Shown here: positions 32,651 through 54,430 of the stretch, in pieces
Layout of the letters: every line of letters begins with the position of its first letter
How positions within the stretch are numbered: the first letter of the stretch is position 1
Assembly: GCF_029227915.1 (NCBI RefSeq)
Contig: NC_079879.1
Coordinates: 33,176,501-33,240,500 of the forward strand
DNA from: Hydractinia symbiolongicarpus
Lineage: Eukaryota > Cnidaria > Hydrozoa > Anthoathecata > Hydractiniidae
Length of the DNA: 64,000 nucleotides
Reading direction: 5' to 3'
Program-made: the position numbers and the translations under genes
The notes under the pieces: generated by a model
What the model saw: the letters and a program-made list of their open reading frames with translations, nothing else
Database searches by the model: none
Told to the model about the DNA's origin: nothing

Positions 32651-33415
32651 TCTTCGGATGAGTCGGAATCAAAATATTCTAACGTTGTACTTGGCTTCCA
32701 GTTTAAACCTAAACGTAAGGGGGATTTATCGGACTCATCGTGGGTGACATATGACAGTGATAGCGATGGGCAAATAGCAGAATTAAGGATTAACCTTGAC
32801 GCTACGTCGTGGTGTAAATGCAACAATTGCCGTCAAATGAGCTCTGAAACTGAATGTTTTTGCTGTCACGAACTGGAATCAAGACATATGTATAACCTAC
32901 AAGGTGTGTACTTTTTAGCGGGATATACGAAACATTATATGTTGATTATTAAGTTATTAAAAATATATTCTTTAGAAATAAACTGTATAGTCAATCATGA
33001 AGATTTCGAGTCGATTGTTTTAAGGAAAGGAAATCTCTGGACTGCTTTGGTTGGAATGTATGATAGAGAATCGACGTATCTTCCTCCAAGAAATGACGTT
33101 CCCAATAAGTAAGTAGATGTTGTTCCAGTCAAAACACGCTGTTTATAGAAATATGGGTTATAAGAACATAAGTTTGATATTTCAGGTTAACATTTTTCTT
33201 TTAGAACATGCTATGCTGCTTACCGACAGTTCACGTGGTGGGTTCACAACAGACTTGGCAAATCTGTGCGAAGGGTCATCCCGTCATGTGCAGAGACAAA
33301 AATTCGTGATGCTTATCCAGAGCCTGACGGGGTATACACAGGATATATGGAAGGGCGTGTAGTTCCTGAAAATGAGTTAACATGGGTTTTCCATGATGCC
33401 GAAAATGTATTTTAA
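32651..33415 (+). CDS. P2X7 C-terminal-domain-like zinc-binding protein (5' end unresolved)
   Basis: Exons: open from 32651, ending 32903; 32976-33108; 33205-33415 (TAA). Phases 1 and 2 match at both GT-AG junctions. The product shows the intracellular P2X7-type module: [35 protein letters not shown], then [20 protein letters not shown] and [19 protein letters not shown]. In the P2X7 receptor this Cys-rich region binds zinc; in cnidarians it often occurs without a channel. No transmembrane segment is seen. The first exon has no in-frame ATG: the frame is closed by TAA at 32648-32650. A plausible acceptor lies at 32700-32701 (GGCTTCCAG), giving an exon from 32702; the acidic upstream peptide [11 protein letters not shown] also looks coding. 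AATAAA at 33428-33433. It may be a gene missing its first exon here or a decaying copy. Confidence 0.75.
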
Positions 33416-34220
33416 CTTAATTAAAAAAATAAAAAAAATAAAAAAATAATATGTACAAATTACATAAAATAAAAAGTAAAACAAAATTATGTCATTTGTG
33501 AGTATTTAATTGAGTTTTCAAAAATATGCTCTCTACAGGGCCTTTCGGCAGGGGTAATAAAGGCTCGTTTTTTTCCCGGACGGCAATTACAGGTGCCTTT
33601 CACCTACCAATTATATTAACCCATAAAATCACGTGACTTAGTCTTCTTTAGCAACAAGACAGCACATTTTTTTCCCTTTCCTTTTCACCTCGCTAATAAT
33701 CTTTCGTGGTTTGTTATCAATCACTAACCAAATCTGTTAAGCATGGTCAACAAACAAATCGAGAAAGAATTATTTAGAGGTAACCCTTTCGTTATAAACA
33801 GACCCTTCGTAATGACTGACCGCTTACGCCAGGTCGGGTTGTTTTGATTCTATCACGGATCAATTTCATTACCCGAGCAGAAAGCGGTATAAGAAACAAG
33901 GCCTGTGCGTCTGATGAAGCCCTTGTTTCTTAGGTCATCCCTTTACCCACACAACATCCTTTCTTAATACGATACTTCGAATCCTCCACTGGAGAGTAGG
34001 GACATCCAATCAAAAATCATGTTTACAATATGAAAAAGAAAATATTTTTAAAGCTAATTAGAATTGTGATAGCGGAACAACTTCTTTATAATTAATTTCA
34101 TATAGAAATCTCGCTTCGTCGTTTTCATGCTGCAAGACGGTGTGGTTTTGGCTCTTGTGACGTCAGAAGGTATCCTGATGTTTTTTCAAGATTTTGAAGC
34201 GTGTTTTTAATGCTGCAATA
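33416..34220. other. Gene-free stretch
   Basis: Contains the P2X7-like 3' UTR and some mixed-complexity sequence. A hairpin pairs TAAGAAACAAGGC (about 33889) with GCCCTTGTTTCTTA (about 33918). No protein domain seen. Confidence 0.5.
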
Positions 34221-35101
34221 ATGGCGGTCGAACCACAAGGTTTTATGAAAACATGGAATAAGTAAATCGTGTTTATGCTTTTATTTTGCAAGTAAATCAT
34301 TAAATAATACTTTTTTCTATAATGTTTTAATGGTTTCTTTCGGTTAAGATGAACTTGTTATAACGTCGGAGGCAACCTTTAATAGTTTGTTAATATGAAC
34401 ATTTGTATGACGCACAAAACTGATTAGAAGTTTACTTTTTTATTGTATATCAAACGAACTGAACTTTTTTGTGTCCAAGCACTAGGCCGTTACAGGTAGT
34501 AGAAATTATCATTAGCTACCTATAGTAAGTAACTTATAGCATGCTTTATTTTATTAACACGTTATATATTTTCAGGCCATAGTCATGCTAAGAACATAAT
34601 GAGAATAATGAGAATAGCATTTGTCAAAAAAGTTAAGAACATCAGACTTAAACTAAAACGCACTTTTCTTATAAAAACAGCGTGTATATCCTAGAGAAAA
34701 ATTTACATAAACTGTAAAAAGTAATTTTTCTGTTGATACTTTTTTTAAGAGTACAGACTGTGTGATTCAGTGTTGATGTCATTATAAAAATCCTAAACTT
34801 AAATTCTAAACTTAAATCAATGTTTACATCTGTTACGTTACCGTTTGAAAGTTATTCGATTCTTAAATTCGAAATTATAATTATTATTATTCCGAATTTT
34901 TATACAGGTTATAGCCACTTCAGTGTTTCAAATACTGTTATCAATATGGGTCCTGTGTTCGGGATGTATACATTAAGTATACACCGGCATTACCTACCCA
35001 ATGTCCCTCACATGGCATGGGTTGTAGTAAAGACACTTGCTAAACATAACCGCGCTGTGGACCGAACCACGGACTTTGTGATTACGAAGCGAACTCCATA
35101 A
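34221..35101 (+). CDS. Tentative two-exon small protein, 75 aa
   Basis: Exon 1 at 34221-34261 opens with ATG (MAVEPQGFMKTWN) and ends in phase 2 at GTAAAT. Exon 2 at 34915-35101 begins after TTATAG in matching phase and runs HFSVSNTVINMGPVFGMY, then HRHYLPNVPHMAWVVVKTLA to a TAA. There is one short hydrophobic stretch and a basic tail. The GMY...PN pattern faintly recalls STMP1-type mitochondrial micropeptides, but that is weak. A second acceptor at 34906-34907 would not fit the phase. Support is limited to ATG, splice sites and phase, so it could be chance. Confidence 0.35.
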
Positions 35102-36010
35102 TCACAAGGCCACGCTGCATTGCTATCTTCTTTGATTTTATGCGTGATTTTCTTGATTATAAGTTTGGGTCTGTTCTTTTAATATTTTGGATTGAAATAT
35201 TCGATAGATATACAATATACCAAATAATTCAAGTTTTTATATTTCTCTTTAATGTGTTTTTAACTATTAATTTCTTATATTTTGAGTATAACTTTGGATG
35301 AATAGCTGATTTTGTATGACTTAATGAAAAATGTTGGATTTTTTTTGTTTGATATCCCTTTTTTTCCTGGTGTACTTCTGGAATGGCAAAGCAAGTATAA
35401 AGTTTTAGCGTATTTCTCTTTTTAGGTAACGGTTGTTAGACGTCTTTGATTTTGTTGGACATTTTCCATTTCTTTTTCTGTTGTTGTTGTTGTACCTGCT
35501 TATATTTTCAACGTTTTGGTTTCAACAGGTATAAATATAAAGCAATGCAGACTGTAAGCAACCTCGATCCTAGGGCTTTTTCTTTCTCTTTTCCGTCCTG
35601 TTATAAAAAGAGACAAAGAGCCGAGGTTGGGTTGTAAGTTTTAAAAATTCAAATTACCATATGCTGTATGTTTTTGTTTGGTATCCCTTACATCAGTTTA
35701 ATGAGAGATTCAGTAGATTCTCCCACGGGTATTCAGCTAGTTCTTCACTATTTTCTGGGATAAAGTCTGTAAAACATCGCCCATAAAATTGTTCTGTAAT
35801 TTACCAAACTTTAATGTTAAAATAATATTAACGTTAAAGGAAAGTATAATAACCTAAGAGAAACCATTACAGTGCAATTAAAACTTTGAGGCCAAATAAC
35901 TTGGAAACGAGGTGGTGACGTCAATGATTTTTTACCGCGAATCCGTTTCCGAATGAACGGATTAATGACGTCATCAAAAAACCTTTAAATCCTAATATCT
36001 CTGCAACCGT
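35102..36010. other. Gene-free stretch with a short inverted element
   Basis: Holds a 70-bp inverted unit at about 35560-35632 (AACCTCGATCCTAGGGCT ... AGAGCCGAGGTTGGG) of the dispersed family described in the findings. Otherwise I see nothing. Confidence 0.5.
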
Positions 36011-38235
36011 TTGTCAAAAGTACATGATCCAATACATTTTCAATATAACAACATTAAACGTAGCCGAGAAGAATATAATAGGAATCTGTTACAAGAGAAC
36101 AACTTGAATCCAAGGAAATTTTGGAACATCAGAAAAAAATTGTTTCCAACGAAGAGTAAAGCAAATTTCGCTTCAACCACGTGCAACAAGGCAGAAAATA
36201 TTGCAAAGGCAAATACGTTTTGTGATTACTTCTCGACAATAGTGAAGACATTAAAATCTAGTGTATCTTTATTAAATTATTATGTCTGGAAGACTCCGCA
36301 TTACATCGCTCAACGAACTGTTAAAATTTTCAGAATGGAATATGTATCTAAGCTTTATATTGAAAAAGATAAAATCGTTTGAACATAAAAAGCCACTGGG
36401 TTAGATGAGTTACCAACCAAACTTCTTAAAGACTGTGCACATATCATCAGCAAACCACTATTCCACATCATCAATTTATCATTGAGAACTGGACAAGTAC
36501 CATATATCTGGAAATCAGCCAAAATAACACCTGTTTGTAAGTCAGGTAATATTAACAAACCAGACAGTTGCCGACCGATTTCTGTTTTACCAGCCCTCTC
36601 AAAAGTACTCGAAAAGGCAGTCCATATCCAGCTAAGCGGGTATCTCGAAGCCAACCAACTCTTATCGGAGTTTCAATTTGGATATCGTTCAAATAGGTCT
36701 ACATCGACCGCGGGAGCATTGTTTGTTGGCAACATCAAAAAGGAAGTTGATAATGGAAAGTTAACGGGAGCTGTATTTATTGACTTAACTAAAGCGTTCG
36801 ACACTATAAGTCATGCTGTTTTATTGTAAAAGCTTTAAAGTTACGGTGTTATAGACAATGAACTGTCATGGTTCACTGATTATCTCATCAGTCCGTGTCA
36901 ATAAAGAACAGCTTATCATCTTCAATGCCAGTGTTCAATGGTGTTCCACAATGCTTAATTTTGGGGCCATTGTTATTCGTAATATTTTTCAACGATCTGC
37001 CTGACGTATTACAAAATTGTAGAGTGATAAAATACGCAGATGACACTGTTGTCTACTTTTCACACTCGAAAAAATCGGTGTTCATGTCAACCCTTACAAA
37101 AGAACTTTCAAATATATCTTCATACTTAGATTTAAATGAACTTATAATCAATCTAAAAAAGGGTAAAACTGAAGTCGTGCTTATTGGAACAGCTAAACGT
37201 TTATCGCTAAATACTGACGACTTCACTGTTAATTATAGAGACCCTCAAATCAACCATGTTGACTCTTACACATATCTAGGAATTTTAATTGACAGTACAC
37301 TAAACTTCAGCTAGCAGTTTGATAGATCATACCTTGGAGGAAAGAATACGCAAGGAGAAACAACTTCATTTCTGTACGCTTTAAATGTATTGAATTTTCT
37401 ATTGTTTTTAATTTCAAAAGAATCAGTGCGTGAGGTGCTCGACCGAGTCTTTTTCGCAAAAAAATGATCAAATTCCATATTCTCCTTTAATAGGGGCTAA
37501 CTTTTTTCTATTGAAATCGGACTGTAACACGCTGAAGGCACGTGATTATTGTGTGGAAAGTGTGCCTAATATAAGTCGGTAAACATTGCTGTTAAAAACT
37601 TCAACAATACGTTTGGAAATAAGCGTTTAACCATGATATTAACCTATTTTTGCAGGCTTGAGTATACCACTTTGATCATGAAAAACAATATAGATAGATA
37701 TGCGCCGGACGAGTGCCGACAAAATGTGTGCTGGATTAATGTTTATTCTAACTAAAGAAATAACTTCTTATAACAGAACGTCGTTTTAAAACGAGATATA
37801 AACTTTTTCTTTTTGTTTACAAAAATGTCGAGCATGTGCTTCCTCGCTAATTATGTTAACATAAAAACAAAAGAAATTTTACCGATTTCAATATGGCTTC
37901 TTGTTTTGATAATATTATCAAATTCGTCATCAAATTATCTAATTGTTTTTATAACCAATCATAGTTGCTAATTGTTATTCACGAATAATTTAGTCACACA
38001 ACCGCCAAAATTTCAAATTAAGTTTCTATACAGACACCTGCTAGAACCTCACGCAGTGTTTCAATAGAATTAAAAGAGTTGTTTCTCCTTCCGTATTCTT
38101 TCCTCCAAGATCATACAAAAAATCCAGTTCGAGAATCAGACTGCTTGAAAGAATTAGGCCTAACATCACTTCAAAAATAGCTGGAATGATCTATCGGTTG
38201 AGGATTCTACGTGTTTTTACTTACTTACGTATTCA
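36011..38235 (+). pseudogene. Broken LINE reverse transcriptase, split by a fold-back insertion
   Basis: The RT is readable in pieces: KATGLDELPTKLLKDCA, WKSAKITPVCKSGN, CRPISVLPALSKVLEKA, FGYRSNRSTSTAGALF, VFIDLTKAFDTISHAVLL, then in another frame GVPQCLILGPLLFVIFFNDL and KYADDTVVYF. These are Jockey/CR1-like RT motifs with the YADD catalytic box intact. Breaks: two stops near 36380, stops near 36829, a frameshift between 36830 and 36895, and a stop at 37312-37314. The C-terminal part resumes at 38117 (SRIRLLERIRPNITSKIAGM) after the insertion at 37333-38107. It is a dead copy; the endonuclease end is missing. Confidence 0.85.
37333..38107. mobile_element. Fold-back element with 9-bp target duplication inside the LINE
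   Basis: Flanked by AGATCATAC at 37324-37332 and 38108-38116. The ends are inverted: TTGGAGGAAAGAATACGCAA at the left, and the complement of GGAAAGAATACGGAAGGAG at the right. A second inverted block pairs CAGTGCGTGAGGTGCTCGA (about 37425) with GCTAGAACCTCACGCAGTG (about 38039). The LINE reading frame continues across the empty site. Long inverted ends with an 8-9-bp duplication suggest a Mutator-like or hAT-like MITE. Confidence 0.75.
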
Positions 38236-38254
38236 GGCCTCAAATAAAAGCGAG

Positions 38255-38438
38255 GCGTTATTTCACAACCTTTCACAGCTACCAAGGGTTTTTCAGTCTC
38301 CAGTTACTGGCAGTTTGTGATGCGAAACACAATTTTACATTCGTGGATGTTGGACAATATGGATCCAATAATGATTGCTCCGTACTTGTTAACTCCAATA
38401 TCGCTTATGTCATTGGAGATTTCCTCCTCTACAAGTAG
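38255..38438 (+). pseudogene. HARBI1-type (DDE_Tnp_4) transposase fragment
   Basis: The frame gives FHSYQGFFSLQLLAVCDAKH, NFTFVDVGQYGSNNDCSVL and VNSNIA. This matches the stretch around the second catalytic Asp of PIF/Harbinger nucleases (K-G-F-F-S-x-x-L-x-A-V-C-D-A ... V-D-V-G-x-x-G-S-x-x-D). Only about 60 residues remain, with a stop at 38436-38438. It directly abuts the LINE C-terminal remnant, in another frame. Confidence 0.75.
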
Positions 38439-38619
38439 ATTGATTGTTTTCCTGCACATGATGCTCATTCAACGACTGAGCGTGTGAATGTTTTCAAAAC
38501 AAAACAACGAAGTATTTAATTAATCTTTCTCACAACACATTCGAGTGTTTTTTGAATTTCGAATTCTTTTTTGAAATTAGAATTTCAAATGTCGGCATTT
38601 GACATAAATCCTTTGCTCT

Positions 38620-38820
38620 TAGCGATAGGTCTATTTTAAAAAAAAAACGATAGAAATGATTTTTTTTTTATCGTTTACCAAAATAGACCCATATTCTAAA
38701 AATTAAAACCAAAAAAACGATAAAAGATAAGCGATGGAACAAATTCCGTGTCCTTTTAGCAAGTTCTAAAATTTTAGCGATAGAACGAACAAAGCGATGA
38801 TAGCTTCTATCGCTTGCCAG
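38620..38820. mobile_element. Degenerate GCGATAGA-type inverted element
   Basis: AGCGATAGGTCTATTTT at the left, TTTTAGCGATAGAACG and CTTCTATCGCTTG at the right, with AACGATAGAAAT/TTATCGTTTACC inverted words inside. Ends and target site are not clear. Confidence 0.4.
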
Positions 38821-39929
38821 TGGACGCAACGCTTAAGAATGTTTTTTTCATTGTGTCCAAAAATCTTCAGTAAAACTGAGATTTTTCCCGAAACACGCTA
38901 CTCAAATCTTAAAGGAAAATCCGGCAAAATTTGCAAATTCGGCGACAAATTAGTTGCGAAATATTTTTTTGACTTTCATGTAAATGAAAAACATGTGGGA
39001 AATTTAAATGTAAGCACTCTTTCGGGTATTAAAAACCAGACAGTTTCCAGTAACAAGTTTTTTTAAGAATAAACACTAAATATAGCGTTCTGATTGGTTT
39101 AAGGTTTTAAGCTGAAAAAAGTAGGAACCGCTTCTACTTTTTGGAAAAGCAAATTTTTCGAAGCAAAATCAAAGCAAAGAAAACTACGCATGCTCAGATA
39201 CATTTCGCGGGGAATTTGCCGTTTAATTCGCTTCGTGAAAATGTCCTATTATATTGTCACAAGACATGGTTTCTACATGGACATGTATTTTATTTCTTAT
39301 CCAAATGCCAATTTTTTTGTGACTTAAAAGACTTCTATTAACTTCGGTTATAGATTTAATTTCACCAGGTCCTAATTTCTCGTAGCGTCCGGTTAAAGGG
39401 TTTATTAGCCATATTATTTTTTAGTTTTTCGTGAAGTTGTGGATTACAGTGTTTAAAACAAAGATAAATTAAAAAAAGGAGCCTCAATATCAACAAGGGT
39501 GTTAACTTTTCTATGCAGTCTTATCTCCTAACATGTGAATAACTCTAAATTGATTGATATGCCATGTTTTATGACTTCCACATTTTTTCCTGACAACAAG
39601 TTTAAAAGTACAAAAAGACTAGATTATAGAAAGGTGCACTTTCTTTACTGTTCAGAAATCAGTAAGTCACTTGGCTGAGTGATTATTATACTTTTTCGAC
39701 CAAATTATTTTACCGACTAACCACTTTACTGACTTTTATCCACGGTGCTATTTTTCGTTGATATTTAGAAAATCCGCAAAATACTGCGAACATATCTCTC
39801 CAAAAAGGGTTTTACTAGGTGTAAAGGTGGTTTTTCTCCTTAGCACAGATCCTGTTAGGTAACCCTTCTACTTAATCACATACACTATTCTGTAAACCTT
39901 GTGTTTTGTTTATAAGGAACATATTTATA

Positions 39930-40275
39930 CCTTATCAGTAAAAATACGTCGATAAAAATATCGACCAATAATTTTTACCGACTTTAAAAACAAACGATAA
40001 AAACATTGGGTATTTTGGATTTACATTTTAATAAATGTAAATTACTTGTGCATATTTGCTTGTTTATTAACCATTTTTTAAGTTAAAAAAGTTCTTCCAA
40101 AAATTAGTCGGCAAAAAAGGTGCTTGGTTAGTAAAATTTAGTCAGTAAAAAGTAACTAAATTTTATGCAGGTGACTAGTTTTTTTTTTTCGGAACTAAAT
40201 ACTTCTACCGTCTTTATTGGCCGACCTATTTTGTTTGGCCAATCTATTTAGCTGACTTTTTACCAATAAAGGTTA
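39930..40275. mobile_element. TCGGCAAAA-family MITE
   Basis: Left ACCTTATCAGTAAAAATACG and right TTTTTACCAATAAAGGTT are diverged inverted ends; the interior has TTAGTCGGCAAAAAAGG and CTTTATTGGCCGACC words. A shorter relative is at 39660-39750. Confidence 0.5.
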
Positions 40276-40838
40276 GGAAAAGTTCAAACGTATTTCCAAT
40301 ACAAACTCGTTCGCAGATTCTCTTGTCTGTTTCGGATATCGGTTAAACTTTTTTAAATCCGAAAAAATAGAGAAAAATCAGGAAACAACTTGGTATCAAG
40401 ACAAAACATTTTTGCACCATGAAGTATCAAGTCAAAAATCAAAAATCAAAAAGGGAATAAGGAGCCAAGAGTTGAAAGTTTTAACTTGAAAGAAAATTTA
40501 CGATGAAATTTTTAATAATAACAAAAATTTGGTAGTGAAAACTAACCTGATTTTTTGCATTTCTTTTTTTCTTTCTACTTATAAACAAAATAAACAATAA
40601 AAACTCGTTTAAAACTTTGCGGATAACAACACTGCAAAACTCTTGTTACTGGTTTCATAGAGTTGTCCGTTGTCTATTTCACTTGACGACATTTCAAAAG
40701 TTTCCGCCAGAATAATCACAAAGGAGGTGAAAAGTAAATAATGATGATATCAGCCTCGCTTCCAGGATGTTTCTCTGTAAATATTTTGTGCACACTGAAT
40801 GCCTTATTTGGAAATCTTTGGTTGTCAGTGGTTTGTTT

Positions 40839-40898
40839 TTTACTATACTCTCTTAAAAGGCACGAATGCAAATGGTCCTTTTAAGAGAGTATAGTAAA
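40839..40898. repeat. Perfect 22-bp inverted repeat with 16-bp loop
   Basis: Left arm 40839-40860 and right arm 40877-40898 are exact complements (core ACTATACTCTCTTAAAAGG); the loop is CACGAATGCAAATGGT. If transcribed it would form a fully paired 60-nt hairpin. It could be a tiny MITE or a small-RNA precursor. Confidence 0.85.
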
Positions 40899-43407
40899 TT
40901 CGCAATCGTCCAGGCCCCTTCTACAAAAGGATTACCTCCAACTTTATTTTTTTTTTACCTTAACTTGCTTGTAGTGTGTTGAGAAATACTAATTTAACAT
41001 TTGTTAATTAAAATTTAAAATAATAAAGCAAATATAAAGCCACCTTTTCTTGTTTTTACCACATGATTCCTCGCCAAAAGCCGCCATTATGTGGGGTTTT
41101 TTTCGAATTAAACACAGTTTGACGCCATCTTCCGGAATGCAAAAAAGACCACTTGGTTTGAACATGTTGCTACAAAACCCATGAAACCAACTTCAGAGAA
41201 AAAAAGACGGGTAAATTACTACAACTAGGTTTAATTTTGTAAATAACGATAAAATGTCTACTTGTGCTAAAACTTTTTGCACCAGGAATAATATAAGTAA
41301 CGCTAGAAAGCATTATTTATTCGGCCTTCCAAACAAGGAGGAAGCAATGAGCTGCTTGTAATTAACAGAGTAGAGACTCTCTTGAATTTCAACCTCAACT
41401 ACAGGGCATGTAAAGTTCTTTACGTATCAAGGATTTAACGATATATTTATTTACGTACTTGTTTCATTCTTATATCAATAAATCCTTATGGGACCCTTAG
41501 CCAACGTTGCGTGAGTTCCAGGTGCTAGGCCGAGCCGGGCCTATTCTACAACTTAGGCCAATAGGTGTTTTAACTTTCGTCCTCCCGTTGTATGTTTAGT
41601 CTGATGGTCGTGATGATCAACCCTGCATATAGTCTAGTGATATGGAGGTTCCTTACTGACCTTCTAAATCAAAAACGCTTGCCGAGTCAAACTGTAAGCA
41701 ACAAAAACTCTATGTGAGTATTTCTGTACGTTTTCTACACTTTTGTTGATATTTTACTAAAAGCTTAAATAATAAAGAAACAAAACAACAGCTTTGTAAT
41801 ATAATATCCTGGGCTGCAACTAAATCAACGAAATTATTATCCGGTGTTGGCATCACAAACCCTCTTCCCGCGAAAGAATTTATTGACATCCAGGATAGAA
41901 GATGGCGACTTTCACGAAGCTTCTTCCCTACCTAATATTTCGTTTATTTAATCGAATGTCTTGCGAACGGATCAAAAGAAGTATAAAATAATAATCAGTA
42001 AAGTACTTTGAGTTGATTTTTGATTACTTTTTTCTATGTGGGCGTCTCGGATACATTTACGTTTTTTCATAAGTTTTAAATTTTCAAGAAATTCTTATCA
42101 CAATACAAAAATTCAACTTTACAACTGCAATGTCATTATGACCAGAGGAAAAAAAATTGAATTCCACAGACTTTGCAAAGTTTTATAAAAAATTCTACAA
42201 CCTGGAAAAAAATAATCTGTTATATCTTTCCGTAAGGTTCGAAAAAAGAATTACATATCTTCATTTGCAAAATTTAATTCATCACGACTAATTTCCAGAA
42301 CCGTGGTCATTATATTCATTCTGTAAAAAAAAGGGGACAAAAAAAGCTTATTATATTTCCAGCATTTAAAAGTTACAAACATTTAAAATCAATGAGTAAA
42401 ACTTTGAAGAATTTATTTAAAATACCAATAATTTAAATACAATTCAATATATATATATTAATAGAATTTTATGCAAGATAAATCTGGTAATATAAAAGTT
42501 AAATATTACATAATAAATTTTAAGATCTCCTAACTATTTATTAATTTTAAACTAAGAATTTCAAACTTAAGACTGAAGCATTTTAGTTGCTTAGTTGACC
42601 AACTGTGTTCGTGTCACCTTGAAATATTTTAACGATACACATCAGTTCATACCATACGGAAATAATTAATTTTTCCCCTTTCCAACTCAGTTTACACTAA
42701 TTTTTTCTTTTCAAATTATCCAGTACTTAACTACAAAAAAAACCATTTTTATTTGATGTCTTCATAAAAAGCTCTTCAAAACGGCAAATCTCTCGCGAAA
42801 ATTAACTCCCTAAGGTATGTATTGCTGATAAACTTTCTACAAGCATATGGAGAATAAATATATCAATAAATACATTTAAAGCAAACTGTTTTTCAACTAT
42901 AATATGGTTCAGGAAAATTTTCGTCAATTTTCTAATAATCACAATATTGGACGACACGTGTAAAAAGGAAATTAAGAAAAAAGCTAGTATAAATTATGTC
43001 AAACTCGTTTTCTGAAGAAAAAAAACCCGAGAACAACTCGTTCAGTTGTGCAACAAAAAAAAAAATAGGTGGCCACGATGCTCCCTTACCCCCCAATTTA
43101 TATTTACCCAAAATTCCTTGTCGAACAAGAATTCCTTTACCTCAAGAACTTGTCCTTATAAGAGAGTTCTCTATATGTTTCCCTTTATATAAAAAATAAA
43201 TACTGTGCTTGCTTGCTTATTCAATCAATCCCAGTATCAGAAAACCGGGTAATTTACGTTTGATAATTCGAACATAACTAAATTATTATTTTTTAATTTT
43301 TTGCATTAATACCTACTGTACCTACAATTCGTGCAATATATCATGTACCATTAAAGAATATATAAGAGAATATCACCTTCTATGAGAGGAACCTCACACA
43401 TGACGTT

Positions 43408-54430
<11,023 letters not shown>

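Larger units (their letters stand above)
38439..43407. other. Intergenic region between the LINE cluster and malic enzyme 3' end
   Basis: Holds a GCGATAGA-type inverted element (about 38620-38820), TCGGCAAAA-family elements (39660-39750 and 39930-40275), a perfect 22-bp hairpin (40839-40898) and a relatively GC-richer patch (41480-41680). The rest (38.8-39.6, 40.3-40.8, 41.7-43.4 kb) shows no gene; the ORF at 42996-43199 is short and domain-free. Confidence 0.55.

Noticed and set aside
33885-33940. Hammerhead-like core CTGATGA near 33909
   Set aside because: It lies in the loop of a hairpin but no stem II followed by GAAA comes after it; one core word is expected by chance.
42996-43199. 67-codon plus-strand ORF near the malic enzyme 3' end
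   Set aside because: Short, no domain; it opposes the probable 3' UTR of malic enzyme.
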